Of a DNA stretch of 64,000 nt, positions 41,801 through 52,000 are shown piece by piece. The DNA lies in contig JACDOX010000007.1 of the NCBI GenBank assembly GCA_014549065.1, positions 9,841,648 through 9,905,647 on the forward strand, read 5' to 3'. Within the stretch, counting starts at the first letter, position 1. Each line of letters begins with the position of its first letter. Made by a program: the position numbers and the translations under genes. This DNA comes from Cardinalis cardinalis. Its lineage: Eukaryota > Chordata > Aves > Passeriformes > Cardinalidae. The notes beneath the pieces were generated by a model. It did no database searches. It had not been told where the DNA came from and saw only the letters and a program-made list of their open reading frames with translations.

Positions 41801-43892
41801 ACCAGCTCTTGTCATCTGAGTTCTGAAGTGGGGAGTTCACAGAAATTGAATAAGGCAACAAAACCCACGACTCTCAGAAACAAAAGACTCTGCCTTCAGC
41901 CAAGAGAGCAGATTTAGCCCATCTCCCTTCCCAAAAGGACAGAAAAGTAAGAGGATATTTGTTATAACGGAAACACAAGGACTTTTAGCCTTTCTGCACT
42001 ACCTATAGTTTGTGCTCTGTGCTCAAGAGCTGGATCTTGAATAAACTCCTTGAAAATAAAACATCTGCTATCACTAATTGTATTTAAAATATATAGGAAG
42101 TTTCAGTATCTGGATGAATACCTTTGCCTTAGAAAGAATAATAAAGAAAAGCTTTTTTCATGAATGGTGCTCTATTTGGAGCAGTGACAGAAGTACAAAA
42201 ACTCATTGACATTTGCCTCTGTTCTATGTCGAGAACATTTGGCTTCTGGTGTCGGTGGCAGAAGAAATGGCATCTTTAGGGCTGAGTGAAAACCTAAAAT
42301 CTCTGCCAAAGCCTTCATAAGAAAACAGCCTGGGATCCAATAGGCAAAGATGCTAACAGGATCAATGGCATTGTGCAAAAAAGACACACCTCCAACTCTC
42401 AAGCATGAAATAAGTTAATGTACACCCTACAATATAGTATGGAAAATTACCATTAAACTGTAAAGCAAAACAAAGCTCCTTACAATACCTTTTGATGAAG
42501 TTAAAAATTCATTGTATCACTAAAATTATCTAGTCACCCTTTCTTAATGTAATATCTGAGAATGTTATTTCCTGATTTTTCTGTCCAACCTTAATACTCT
42601 TAAACAAGAGTTCCTTTTGAATAAAAAGGTTCAATTGAAACAAAAGTATCTTCCCCAAAAAAATCTGACACTGACCTAAAGAAGTGCCAAGAATCTAGAA
42701 GTGCCAAGTTACCCGCACACTTCTGCATTCTACTTGCAGCCCACCCTCACTACTGAGAAATTACACTGAATTCCCAGTCTGAAGTTTCCTCAGCTTCCAG
42801 TTGCCAGACCTTGCATTTTCCTGATAATACAGAGCTTGCTCTCAAGTACCACCTCTCTGTGCAGCTACCCACAGGTTTAGCTTAAAAGCAATTTTCAAAG
42901 TGATTCCAGTATCAAAGCACCATTTCACTTGGAGTTACCTGTGCAAGATCTTTTAAGCAAAGTCACCTATAAAGAACCATGACATCCCACAGGCTAGGCA
43001 AGCATCATTCTCAATATTGTTTTATCTTTTCAGCTGCAAAGAAGTTTGTGAAGAACAGTATGGAAGGAGTTAGTGTAAGCAAATTTCCTTCACTTGGCTT
43101 CAAGGACAGTCAAAAATAAACATGGTGGCCTTTCTTACATTTTCATACACTTCCCAGACAGGACTCTCAAAACCATCTTTGTCCATTTATTTGGCTTCAG
43201 CAAGAATGCGCAATCAAAATTATTTCAGCATTTTTCAGAAATCCAAATATCTGTTAAGTATCAAGAGAGATGTCCTAAAAACCTACATAATGCCAGATTT
43301 TATTTTTCTGTTGAGCAGCAAAGCATTCTATATTTATGTGCATCAACATCAGGATCCCAGGGACTCTGCATATACATAAATTGAACAGTCATCTGTTAAA
43401 TATTGACAGTAATCAAATCTCGTACTTCCAACCCTAGCATACGAGAGTTGTGAACGCTTTCCTCTCTATCTTAGGACACCAATTTTAACATGTATCAGTT
43501 GTTACTGTTCTGGGATACAGACATACAGTCTGTACTTCAAGACCACTTTTTCTCAACTAAGTCAGAAACTGAAAGATGAAAGAACTTGAAAGATCTGTCA
43601 TTGAAATCTGAGAATTTTTATGACTCCCTGATAGATGTTTTCTTTTTGCCAAATATTTCTTGTCTCTCACAGAATTTCTATCATCTTATGTATGACTTCT
43701 CTGTATTAGAGAGAAAATATGTATGTAAGAGAAAAGGCAAAATGTACTGCAACTCTACTGTAAAAACCCCAAAACTTGCAAAGAAACACGTTTAATCAAT
43801 GGCCTAGGATAAAGCAGTAATAAGTGCTAATCATCTCTCTCCTTCCCAAATCTATAGAGTGTTTGCATCATGCCTAGTTTTATACACCTTCT
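32871..43892. other. unique noncoding stretch
   Basis: No gene, RNA or retroelement is recognised across about 11 kb. There is one ambiguous base at 36908, small A/T and G runs, and an octamer-type motif ATGCAAAT near 40220. Open frames are below 100 codons. It reads as plain intergenic or intronic DNA. Confidence 0.5.
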
Positions 43893-43953
43893 GTATAAAA
43901 TATTATATCGTATAAAATATATTGTATAAAATATATTGTATAAAATATAAAAT
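43893..43953 (+). repeat. 14-bp minisatellite-like tandem repeat
   Basis: The unit GTATAAAATATATT occurs about four times. The two middle copies are identical, while the first and last vary. The near-perfect copies indicate recent slippage or expansion. Each unit contains TATAAAA, so TATA-box scanners will report false promoters here. Confidence 0.88.
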
Positions 43954-46517
43954 ATTTGCCTTTTCTGCTCTCAAAAACCAGAACACACCTTCCCCACCAA
44001 AAGAAAAAGAAAAAAAAAATTGAACAATGGAAAGAGAAAAGAGATTGAGGAAGAGTTTTATTGTGCAGATGTTAAGGCTGACTGTAGCATCTGCATAGAT
44101 GCTTTGGAAGTGATAACTTCTAACCTTTGATAACCTCCTTTAATTAAAGTTTCCCTTGAAACCTCTAAACAAATATCACTGAATGAAGTTGTGTAAACTT
44201 CTCTGGGGATTCTGTTGGGAAGCAGACAACCAAAATGTCTCATGAAGCAGAAATAAGGCTTCCTAATTTATGTATAACTTATCTTGTATTTCCTGTTCAT
44301 GTTATGAAAAACTTATTTGTTGCTTTTTTTCTTTTAAGCAAAACAAGAAAAGGAAATGATCACCTAGATATTCTTCAAACAAGATGCATGATGAAGGGCA
44401 CAGGGAAAAAGCTCAGTGATCAAACAACATGATACTAGCCCAGAAAAAATGTCAAAAATGCATGAGCCACACAGGTATGACTTACAGAAGATATTTCTCT
44501 GGCTGGATTTTTTTGGTTTGAATGTTACTATTTCTCACAATCTTTTCTTGGAATGTTGTTCCCCTAAGTGTCATTTCTAAAGTTTTTATTTTCTCCCACA
44601 AGTACAATTAAAACACAAAACCAAAAAAAGCAAACCCTTAATATTTTGAAATATTTTTTTCCTCACTTCAAGGAAATCTGAATACAGGGCTCGTTCATAG
44701 CTACACGTAGCAGACATTTGTTGTAGTTACCACAATTAACTTATTTTCTGCCTTTTATTTCCACAAATAGATGGCATTATGGCTAAACAGATCTAGTTTG
44801 GATGAAAACTGAAAATTAATCTGAACAATTCTTTTTTCTCTCACTTGGGGGCTTGGTTTCAATAGACTGCTAGTACCATTTTCTGAACTTTAAGATAACT
44901 GTTCAGTAAGTCTTGTAGCTTTACCAGCACTTTGCCTTGTTCTCATATCCCTTGGTCTGTGCAGTTAAAATGTTCCTGACTTATGCTGCAAACTTGAGAT
45001 AACATTTGTGATAGGAATATACATTACAGGAAGTGGAATGCATTTAAGTCCACTAATCAATGTGACAGCACACCCATAACAACATCATTGGCACTGGCTG
45101 AGAACTTGATAATGAGGCACTGGAAGTCCTACAACCCAGAAAAATCAAAATGTCTTGCACATAAAAACTCAGCTTTACAGAAAGATGGTCTTGTAGCTCA
45201 GATTGAACAACAGCAGCCTTGCACATGCCATGGCTGCTTGCACCAAAATCCTGCTTGCTCTAATATTTCCAAGCAGGGAGCAGGACCTGGCTCAGAGTAA
45301 GTCTCTGAGCATCCCACATTCAGGCTGCAGTTGCACCACTCCCTAGAGGGCTGGAAAGCTATTCTCTGCCTGTTTTCCACCAATGCACAAATGCAGAAGG
45401 AAAGAATATTATTATTAAAAAAAAAGGAGGAGGAAAGGAAATGGGATTAAAACTACACCTAAATGAAGAAGAGTCTATTCCCTCTAAAAACTTAAAGCAC
45501 CTGCCTCCTGTCAATCTCTGTAGCAGAACAGGAACTGTTTAAACAAACCTGATTGAGGACTTATACAGTGGAGAGGCTAACAACTTACAAGCAAACAAAA
45601 ACCTCCTACTGACAGAGTTCATTTTGAAACATGGTTACTTGGAGGTGAAGACAGGTATTAAAACAAACAAACCAAATATGTTAATTTTGAAGCTTTAAAA
45701 TTTTTCCTGAAAGGGGATTTTCTTTTTCCTCAGTGTGTGTCCAGAAGGGACTGGAAGTGTCCACCTGTTGTAAGAGCTGGCTACACTCCACTCTGTGCTT
45801 AGAAAAAACATGACAAAAAGAGAGAGTAGGCAATTGAGATAACCACCTCTATTTGCCTGTGCTTTATCTTTTTTAGAATTTCCTCTCTTCCACTCCACCT
45901 TGTACAGATACAAACATCACACAAGTCATTTATATTGCTCAATTCTACACAGCATGGTATCTTCAGATACCACAGATAAACATCTTTTAAACAGTCAAAT
46001 GTCTCATCTGGTCATTGATAACTCTGTTGCAGATATTTCACCTCCATAAATATTTTGCAAACCTGTAAATAGTCTAAACTTATGAGGAAAAGAGAAAACA
46101 TCTCTCAGAATTTAATGCTTACTGTTGGGGGTGTGTCTGTAATAATAAGTGCTCTGTTTCTTTTATTTCAGCATTCTAGTGTACTGCCTAAATGTAACCT
46201 GGAATAGAAAAGTATCAGTATGATCATAAATAGCCAAGGAATTAAATCCTAAACAGTACTTTCCTGCCTGTAAAGAATTGCTTCCTGGGCAGTATCATCC
46301 CTGCAGAATCATTCTCAAGTGTTCCCTCTCATTACTTTATTTTTGTGACTGTTAGCAGCACACACACCAGAGCTGTCTGGCAGCAGACTCTCACAAGTGC
46401 ACACACATACATCCAGATGTTGCAGATACATCTAAGAAACAAATTCAGCCAAATCCATACACAGACAAACTAAGAGGAAACTTTTTTTAGGTTGAAGTTT
46501 GCTCTCATTTTTCTGAT
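43954..46517. other. unique noncoding stretch
   Basis: No gene or retroelement is recognised. It holds a short ATT plus A-run with purine-rich sequence near 45408-45442. Frames do not exceed about 75 codons. Confidence 0.5.
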
Positions 46518-46543
46518 GTCAATTGGAACAACTTCCAATTGAC
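46518..46543. repeat. perfect 11-bp-stem hairpin with 4-base loop
   Basis: GTCAATTGGAA at 46518-46528 pairs exactly with TTCCAATTGAC at 46533-46543 around a CAAC loop. Both arms contain CCAAT/ATTGG cores, so it is also two convergent NF-Y-type boxes. It is too short for a miRNA precursor. Confidence 0.75.
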
Positions 46544-46929
46544 TTCTGCCCTGAATAGAGCTGGTACAAAAGAGAAAAAATTTTGCCTGATTTAACTATG
46601 GATGAGAGACAAATAGGATTCTGTTTCTGACACTGAAAGTATTTTAAATAGTGCAAATGTGCAAATGTTTCTAGTGGATTTGGGAGATCTTCCCCAGAGT
46701 TTTCACAATTAATTGTGGGACTCAGACACACTGGGGGCACAGCTGCAGCTGTCCAGCCCTGCCTGGCAATCCCATCCCATTACAGAGGGTGCCATTTTCA
46801 GCTCTGCCATCACACATTTTCATCCACTTACCTTAACAGGGGGAAAGTACATTTACCAATGGATTTTATAGCTTGATTTACAATGCAATTCTGGGAGAAA
46901 AAGCTGAAAATTTGCACAAATTGTTAGGA

Positions 46930-47060
46930 GTGTGTTAATTGCAATACATTACAATAAGCTTATTAAATGGAAGTCTGTGATTGAAGGTGATTGCACAGCT
47001 TCTGTTGTCTAGGTAATTAACAGCAGTGCACGGAGGGACCTGCTTGCAATACATTTTAAG
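46930..47060. other. candidate conserved noncoding block
   Basis: TTGCAATACATT occurs at both 46939-46950 and 47044-47055, framing a stretch with GTAATTAA homeodomain-type and TTATTAAAT cores. The dense, non-repetitive motif content resembles vertebrate enhancers, but conservation cannot be judged from one sequence. Confidence 0.25.
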
Positions 47061-47204
47061 ATTTTAAATACTCACAAAGTATTCCCCTTCTTCTTACCTG
47101 CCCAGACCTAATCAGTTGTTATTGCTGTTCTTTATTACTTGCTAAGCACTTTCCCTGCACTTGGTGCCTGCAGGATCCTTCCTAGCAGAGTGAAAACACT
47201 ATTT

Positions 47205-47480
47205 GAGTTTTAAGGAGTTTAAGGGGGATTCTTTATTCAGGCTATGGGAGACAGAGACCCTCTCACCTCCCTGCTCCTTCATATCACCAAGGAGGGCCTC
47301 CCATCATCCATGGTCTGATCCCTACAGTCCTGGAAGGGCTGGAGGACCATACTGTGCTGGCTGCCCATCAGCAACAGGACATCAAATGCAGACGCAAGCT
47401 CCCCTCTGGCCCAGCCACACCACAGCTGCAATTCGCTCTTCCTGCAAGTATGTCCTCGTGGGTGCAGCCTCACCAAGACG
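47205..47480. other. GC-richer island, unassigned
   Basis: This is a compact segment with raised GC content and 65- to 100-codon open frames on both strands, none recognised. It lies about 100 bp from the decayed CR1 coding fragment, but does not resemble the CR1 reverse-transcriptase region. It may be an older, unrecognisable retroelement piece. Confidence 0.3.
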
Positions 47481-47599
47481 GATGAATTTGGAATTTAGCA
47501 GATAACTATCCCCAAAGTGATGCTCATCTCACATGCATTACAGTCCTACATATTCAGATTTTTTCTTTTCCACTTCATTACCAACACAGGTGACATAAG

Positions 47600-47782
47600 A
47601 CTTTTAACTGGCCAGATTAAGTTCTGAGCATTCAACTTTATAGTTTTCTTTCTACATGATGTAATGACACCTTTGTACACTTCCTGAGTTGTCTGTCCCT
47701 TTTTCCAAACATGATACACTCTGCTTTTTTCCTTTAATTCCTGTGAAAGGTCCCAGCTCAGCCAGTCCAATCTTCTTCTCTA
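47600..47782 (-). pseudogene. decayed CR1 ORF2 linker fragment, minus strand
   Basis: On the minus strand this translates to about 60 residues that resemble, from memory, the stretch between the endonuclease and reverse transcriptase of CR1 ORF2. In order they are an R-R-R-x-D/A-W-L-S-x-D-L motif, a K-x-K-x-x-V-Y-x-x-W-K-K-G-Q-x-T-x-E-x-Y motif, C-R-K-K, and a decayed K-A-Q-L-E-L-N-L block, after which the frame shifts. The flanking frames (to 47990, and below 47600) are not clearly CR1, so the fragment is truncated on both sides. It is dead LINE sequence, not a host gene. Confidence 0.6.
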
Positions 47783-48081
47783 CTAAATTGTCTTTCAGCA
47801 CCTTCAAATCTTTCTGATCTCTCAGCCTTTTTTTTCCGGACATATATATTTCAACCCCAAAGTTAGTTAGCTTGAACAACTTCATTTTCCAAGAGAAGAA
47901 AGGTTTATGGACTTCCATAAACCCCAGTACTCCTGGCTCTTTGGCCCAAGACAGAAATAGATTACTTAATTTGCTCAAATAAATAATCAATCAGACATTG
48001 ATAGAGATTTTAGATTTGAATACTCCCCAAAAGGGCTATTTCAAAAATTTTTATTTCTATCTTTAAATCAGAATTATATGG

Positions 48082-48086
48082 AAATA
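48082..48086 (+). repeat. left target-site duplication AAATA
   Basis: AAATA precedes the TGTGAGAG start of the LTR and is repeated at 49008-49012 directly after the CGCGACA end. Five bases fit ERVL-like or some class I elements. The motif is A/T-rich, so chance agreement is possible, but the flanking TG and CA termini fit. Confidence 0.65.
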
Positions 48087-48286
48087 TGTGAGAGTCTGTC
48101 CGAAATATCCTTCATTTTTGCCTCACAATTGTCAGACTAATAAAGAGTTAAGACTGAGCCAGTGGGAGAAGGAGGCCTTGCTGTTCCTATAAGTGTTGTT
48201 TGCAGAACACACCATGCTGAACTGGAAGGGGCATTCCGCTCCTTTTCTGAATAAATGGATTTGGATTCCCTCCCTATCTCCTTGCC

Positions 48287-48731
48287 NNNNNNNNNNNNNN
48301 NNNNNNNNNNNNNNNNNNNNNNNNNNNNNNNNNNNNNNNNNNNNNNNNNNNNNNNNNNNNNNNNNNNNNNNNNNNNNNNNNNNNNNNNNNNNNNNNNNNN
48401 NNNNNNNNNNNNNNNNNNNNNNNNNNNNNNNNNNNNNNNNNNNNNNNNNNNNNNNNNNNNNNNNNNNNNNNNNNNNNNNNNNNNNNNNNNNNNNNNNNNN
48501 NNNNNNNNNNNNNNNNNNNNNNNNNNNNNNNNNNNNNNNNNNNNNNNNNNNNNNNNNNNNNNNNNNNNNNNNNNNNNNNNNNNNNNNNNNNNNNNNNNNN
48601 NNNNNNNNNNNNNNNNNNNNNNNNNNNNNNNNNNNNNNNNNNNNNNNNNNNNNNNNNNNNNNNNNNNNNNNNNNNNNNNNNNNNNNNNNNNNNNNNNNNN
48701 NNNNNNNNNNNNNNNNNNNNNNNNNNNNNNN
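48287..48731. other. assembly gap, 445 N
   Basis: This is an unbroken run of 445 N. The non-round length suggests a size estimated from read pairs. It lies inside the LTR, where short-read assemblers commonly fail on young, high-copy elements. Extra ambiguous bases at 48828, 48832 and 48874 in the right arm also fit collapsed near-identical copies. Confidence 0.99.
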
Positions 48732-48896
48732 TGAGATCTCCCCGGACGTGAACCTCGACGGCTGGCCCATCGAAGGACAGAAGCAACATCACGTTCGGTA
48801 GCTATAACCCACTCCCTTCTTTCCTCCNTTTNTCCTTATCCATTCCTTCTTCTTCCCCTGACCCCATTACCCANGAAACACTGCTGTGGTCATTTC

Positions 48897-48902
48897 AATA
48901 AA
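48897..48902 (+). promoter_or_regulatory. LTR poly(A) signal
   Basis: AATAAA lies about 105 bases before the LTR terminus, a usual position for the R-region signal. It fixes the plus orientation. A second AATAAA at 48250-48255 in the left arm is less well placed for a single LTR. Confidence 0.55.
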
Positions 48903-48980
48903 ACCATCTTTGTTGATTTCACTACTGCAAAACCCCTGTGCGTTTGTCGGTTATTTTGCACCAAAAAAATCAAACGCGTC

Positions 48981-49000
48981 ATCCGTCAAGTAGGACGGAT
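48981..49000. repeat. hairpin near the LTR terminus
   Basis: ATCCGTC at 48981-48987 and GACGGAT at 48994-49000 are perfectly complementary around a six-base loop, ending seven bases before the LTR end. U5 stems of this kind are common in retroviral leaders. Confidence 0.6.
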
Positions 49001-49007
49001 CGCGACA

Positions 49008-49012
49008 AAATA
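49008..49012 (+). repeat. right target-site duplication AAATA
   Basis: This is an exact copy of 48082-48086, directly after the CGCGACA end of the LTR. Confidence 0.65.
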
Positions 49013-52000
49013 TATTGGCAGAAAACACATTTATTTTTAAAGTTGATTAAGACAATATCAAAGAAGCTTTAGTTTTGGAGTAGAAATAGAATAATCCATC
49101 AGACAACATTGTAGGAGCACTGCACCATTTTGTAGGCAATGCTGCTCAGGAGAGTGGTGTCAGGGTCAGAGTTTCTGGAAAAGGAAGGAGTAGAAAAGAT
49201 TCAGGCAGACAGCAGAGGAGAGTTGCCTTAGCTTTGGAAAGTATTTGCTTCCTTGACTCAGAGGCAGAGCTCAGTTTCGTTGTTCTGTATGTATTACTGC
49301 ATTCATGGGTGAAAACTGGGTCTAAGCTGGCTCAAATAAATAACCTGCCTAGATGAGGTTTTTCCTGGCACAGGTGTTAATTGAAAAGGGAAAAAACATC
49401 TGTCAAAAACCTAATCACTGCAAAGAGATGAATGTCACAATAAATTAACTAGTACTTAACAAAGTACTCATTCTCTGACAGTCTGTCACACACCAGTACA
49501 GGATACACACTTGACTATCATAGACTGAGAAATGCAAACCTGAAATTTTCCTTTGACACAAGAAATTCCCTCAGATTTCCACTTTTCCAAGTTTCTCAGC
49601 ATAATGAAAGGAGAAATAACAAATCTGTATTACAACTTCATTAGAAGATTAAGCAATCTGCTTTGTCACAACCCAGGAACAATTTATTCATGTTGTTCCT
49701 CATTTTGTCATATGTTGATAGAGACACAGAAATGTAAAACAAACAAAATAGGATGGATCAAATATACTTTTATATTTTCAGAACATCCATCTTCAGAACC
49801 CTTCAAAGACTCCTTCTTTGATTCATCATCTTCTGCTCCCTTCTAAAATTGCCTGGTTCTCTTCCCTCCTGTTACAATGCCTCACCTTGGCCTCAGGAAA
49901 AGTCTTCAATAAACCTTCTAACCTGTGCTCAGCTGTCACACAGCAGAGCTTGCATCCTCTTTCCCTTCCCAACCTCTTCCCTCCACAATCCTTTCCCATG
50001 AAAAAAGCTGTTGTCAAACTGATGCTATTTATAGGGCTACCAGCTGTGGAGAGAGAGACAGCAGACAGGATTTCTGAGTAGTCTTTGGAGGAGATGCTGA
50101 GACTCTCACCTATCTCCTCTTCACCAAATTGCATCTCTGAGGCTGTTCCCAATCCTGAGAATAAAAAAAAAAGACACCTTTCTTGTGTATCTGGAGGGAC
50201 AGTAGATTAGGTATTAAAAGTATTACTCAGTACATTTACCATAGGGTGTGCAAAAATGGCTGCTTCAAACACCTGACATTTGTGACTGCTACCCTTCTTG
50301 CAAATGGCTTTTCAAATAGGATTTTATCAATGCTTTCTTTTCTAAAAAAGGTTTCAAGCCTCTCACATAAGTTTTAGAGAGTAGGCACTATCTACACCTA
50401 ACTACTTTTCTGTGACCTCAAGATCCCCCCAAATGCCCTTTAGAAACTTTTGCACTTTGCATACAATCACACCTAAACCCCCATGAAATTTTGGATTGAA
50501 ATTCCAGAGAGCCTACAGGGTGATACATAAAAGCTTCAGTATACTGGACAAATCAGAATAAAGTTCATCTGTCTCCAACTGGAGTGTCTTCAAGTTGTGT
50601 CCTATTTCTACACATTGCAGTTTTAGTATCTTTTTTTTTCCCCTGTAGTTTGACATATTATGCAGCTTCTTTTTCTGGAAAGGATTGATACCAGCAATCA
50701 AGTACAACAACTGTCCCACTGTTCCTGCCGTCATATGCATTCTGCTATCACTGTACATGCCCTACCCTTCACCAAAAAACCTTCCTGAAACTTTCATGCA
50801 TCTTTCAGTGCAGTTCAATAAAATCATCTCTGAACAGGGAGTGAAAAACAAGCTCTGCAATGTTCTGCTTTTTGACATTGCCACAAATTTGTCATAGGTC
50901 TCAGTTCCAAATCTTTCTCTCAATTTATTTCTGTCTGAAGATCAGTGCAGCCATATGGCTTCCATTACCTATTTCCTCCAAAAAACCAAGCACATACACC
51001 CATACTTGCCCTGCCTCCATGTGCCCAGTCATATTAGAGGATTCTAGCAACCCCATACAGTTTAGCAGTCTTGGCTTCATGTGTAACACAGATTCCAGCA
51101 ATTCTCCCTCTCCTTTTTCAGCACTGGAATAAACTGCAATGCTAGAGCTTATTTGCTTCTTTGTTTGTAAAAACAATGGTAGTAAACAACAGCCCACTTT
51201 AAAAAATGGAGCTCTGTTTCTAGGTTGCTGTGTAAATTAGATTGTAAGCATATCCATATTTGAAGGCAACAAACAAAGAACAGAATGACAGCAAGTGAAA
51301 CAAAACAACATATCTGGCCCAAGTGCTAACCTGAATAGCATTAATGCCTGCAATACATCAGAAAACATTCAAAACCAGTTTGTTGTTGCTCAAGTGTCAC
51401 TGTTCTATTGTGGCAAGGATCAATAAGTCTCCAAATGGCTTGACAGCTGCACAGAAGAGACAAGCATGGGAGTTAGTTTCACTTGAAAGAAGACCACAGA
51501 AGATTAATTTGCACCACGGACTCCTGTGCACCTTCACGTTTCAGAACAAGAGCCCAAACATACAGTGGAGAGCAGAAAAGTATTCTCCTTCAACAGAGAA
51601 CAGGAATTTCATCAAGGTAGATAAACTAACTTGACCTACAGCTAATGTTACTTGTCTGAGAGCTAACAGATGCATCAATTAATCGTGTTGAGGCACTATT
51701 TTAGATGGCAGCTGTGATGCCAGTACACGAACTACCTGGGTAATTTCCTTAGTCCTTCATTAGGATCTCTCTCTCTGATTAGCAAAAAGTGTGTGTTGTG
51801 TCTAGCTGGGGTCTCAGAAGCAAAGTTACAGGGCTAGAATGCAATTAGCTGGCTTGGAAACTAGTTCCTTATATTAATTTCTTTGCATAAGTGGTTATTC
51901 AGCAAAAATAAAGTATGAAAAATTTTACACGTTTAGGGTACCTGCCCCCAAGGAAAACCCAAAAACAAACAAACAGAAAATTCTAACCCCCAAACTTTTG

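Larger units (their letters stand above)
48087..49007 (+). mobile_element. CpG-rich, apparently young ERV LTR interrupted by an assembly gap
   Basis: The element starts TGTGAGAG and ends GGATCGCGACA (TG...CA rule) between AAATA duplications. The left arm, 48087-48286, holds a TATAAG at 48188 and AATAAA at 48250. The right arm, 48732-49007, holds AATAAA at 48897 and a terminal hairpin, ATCCGTC / GACGGAT. The right arm has about 15 CpG sites in 276 bases, far above the surrounding DNA, which argues that methylation decay has had little time to act. The left-arm promoter sequence does not recur in the right arm, so both arms fit one long LTR. The gap between them could still conceal a full provirus. 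Open frames crossing the Ns are artefacts. The family name is unknown to me. Confidence 0.75.

Noticed and set aside
43893..43953. TATAAAA boxes as core promoters
   Set aside because: They are units of a tandem repeat, with no downstream gene.
48132..48801. Open frames of 159 to 212 codons on both strands around 48.1-48.8 kb
   Set aside because: Most of each frame is the N run, where no stop can be called. The readable parts are LTR sequence.
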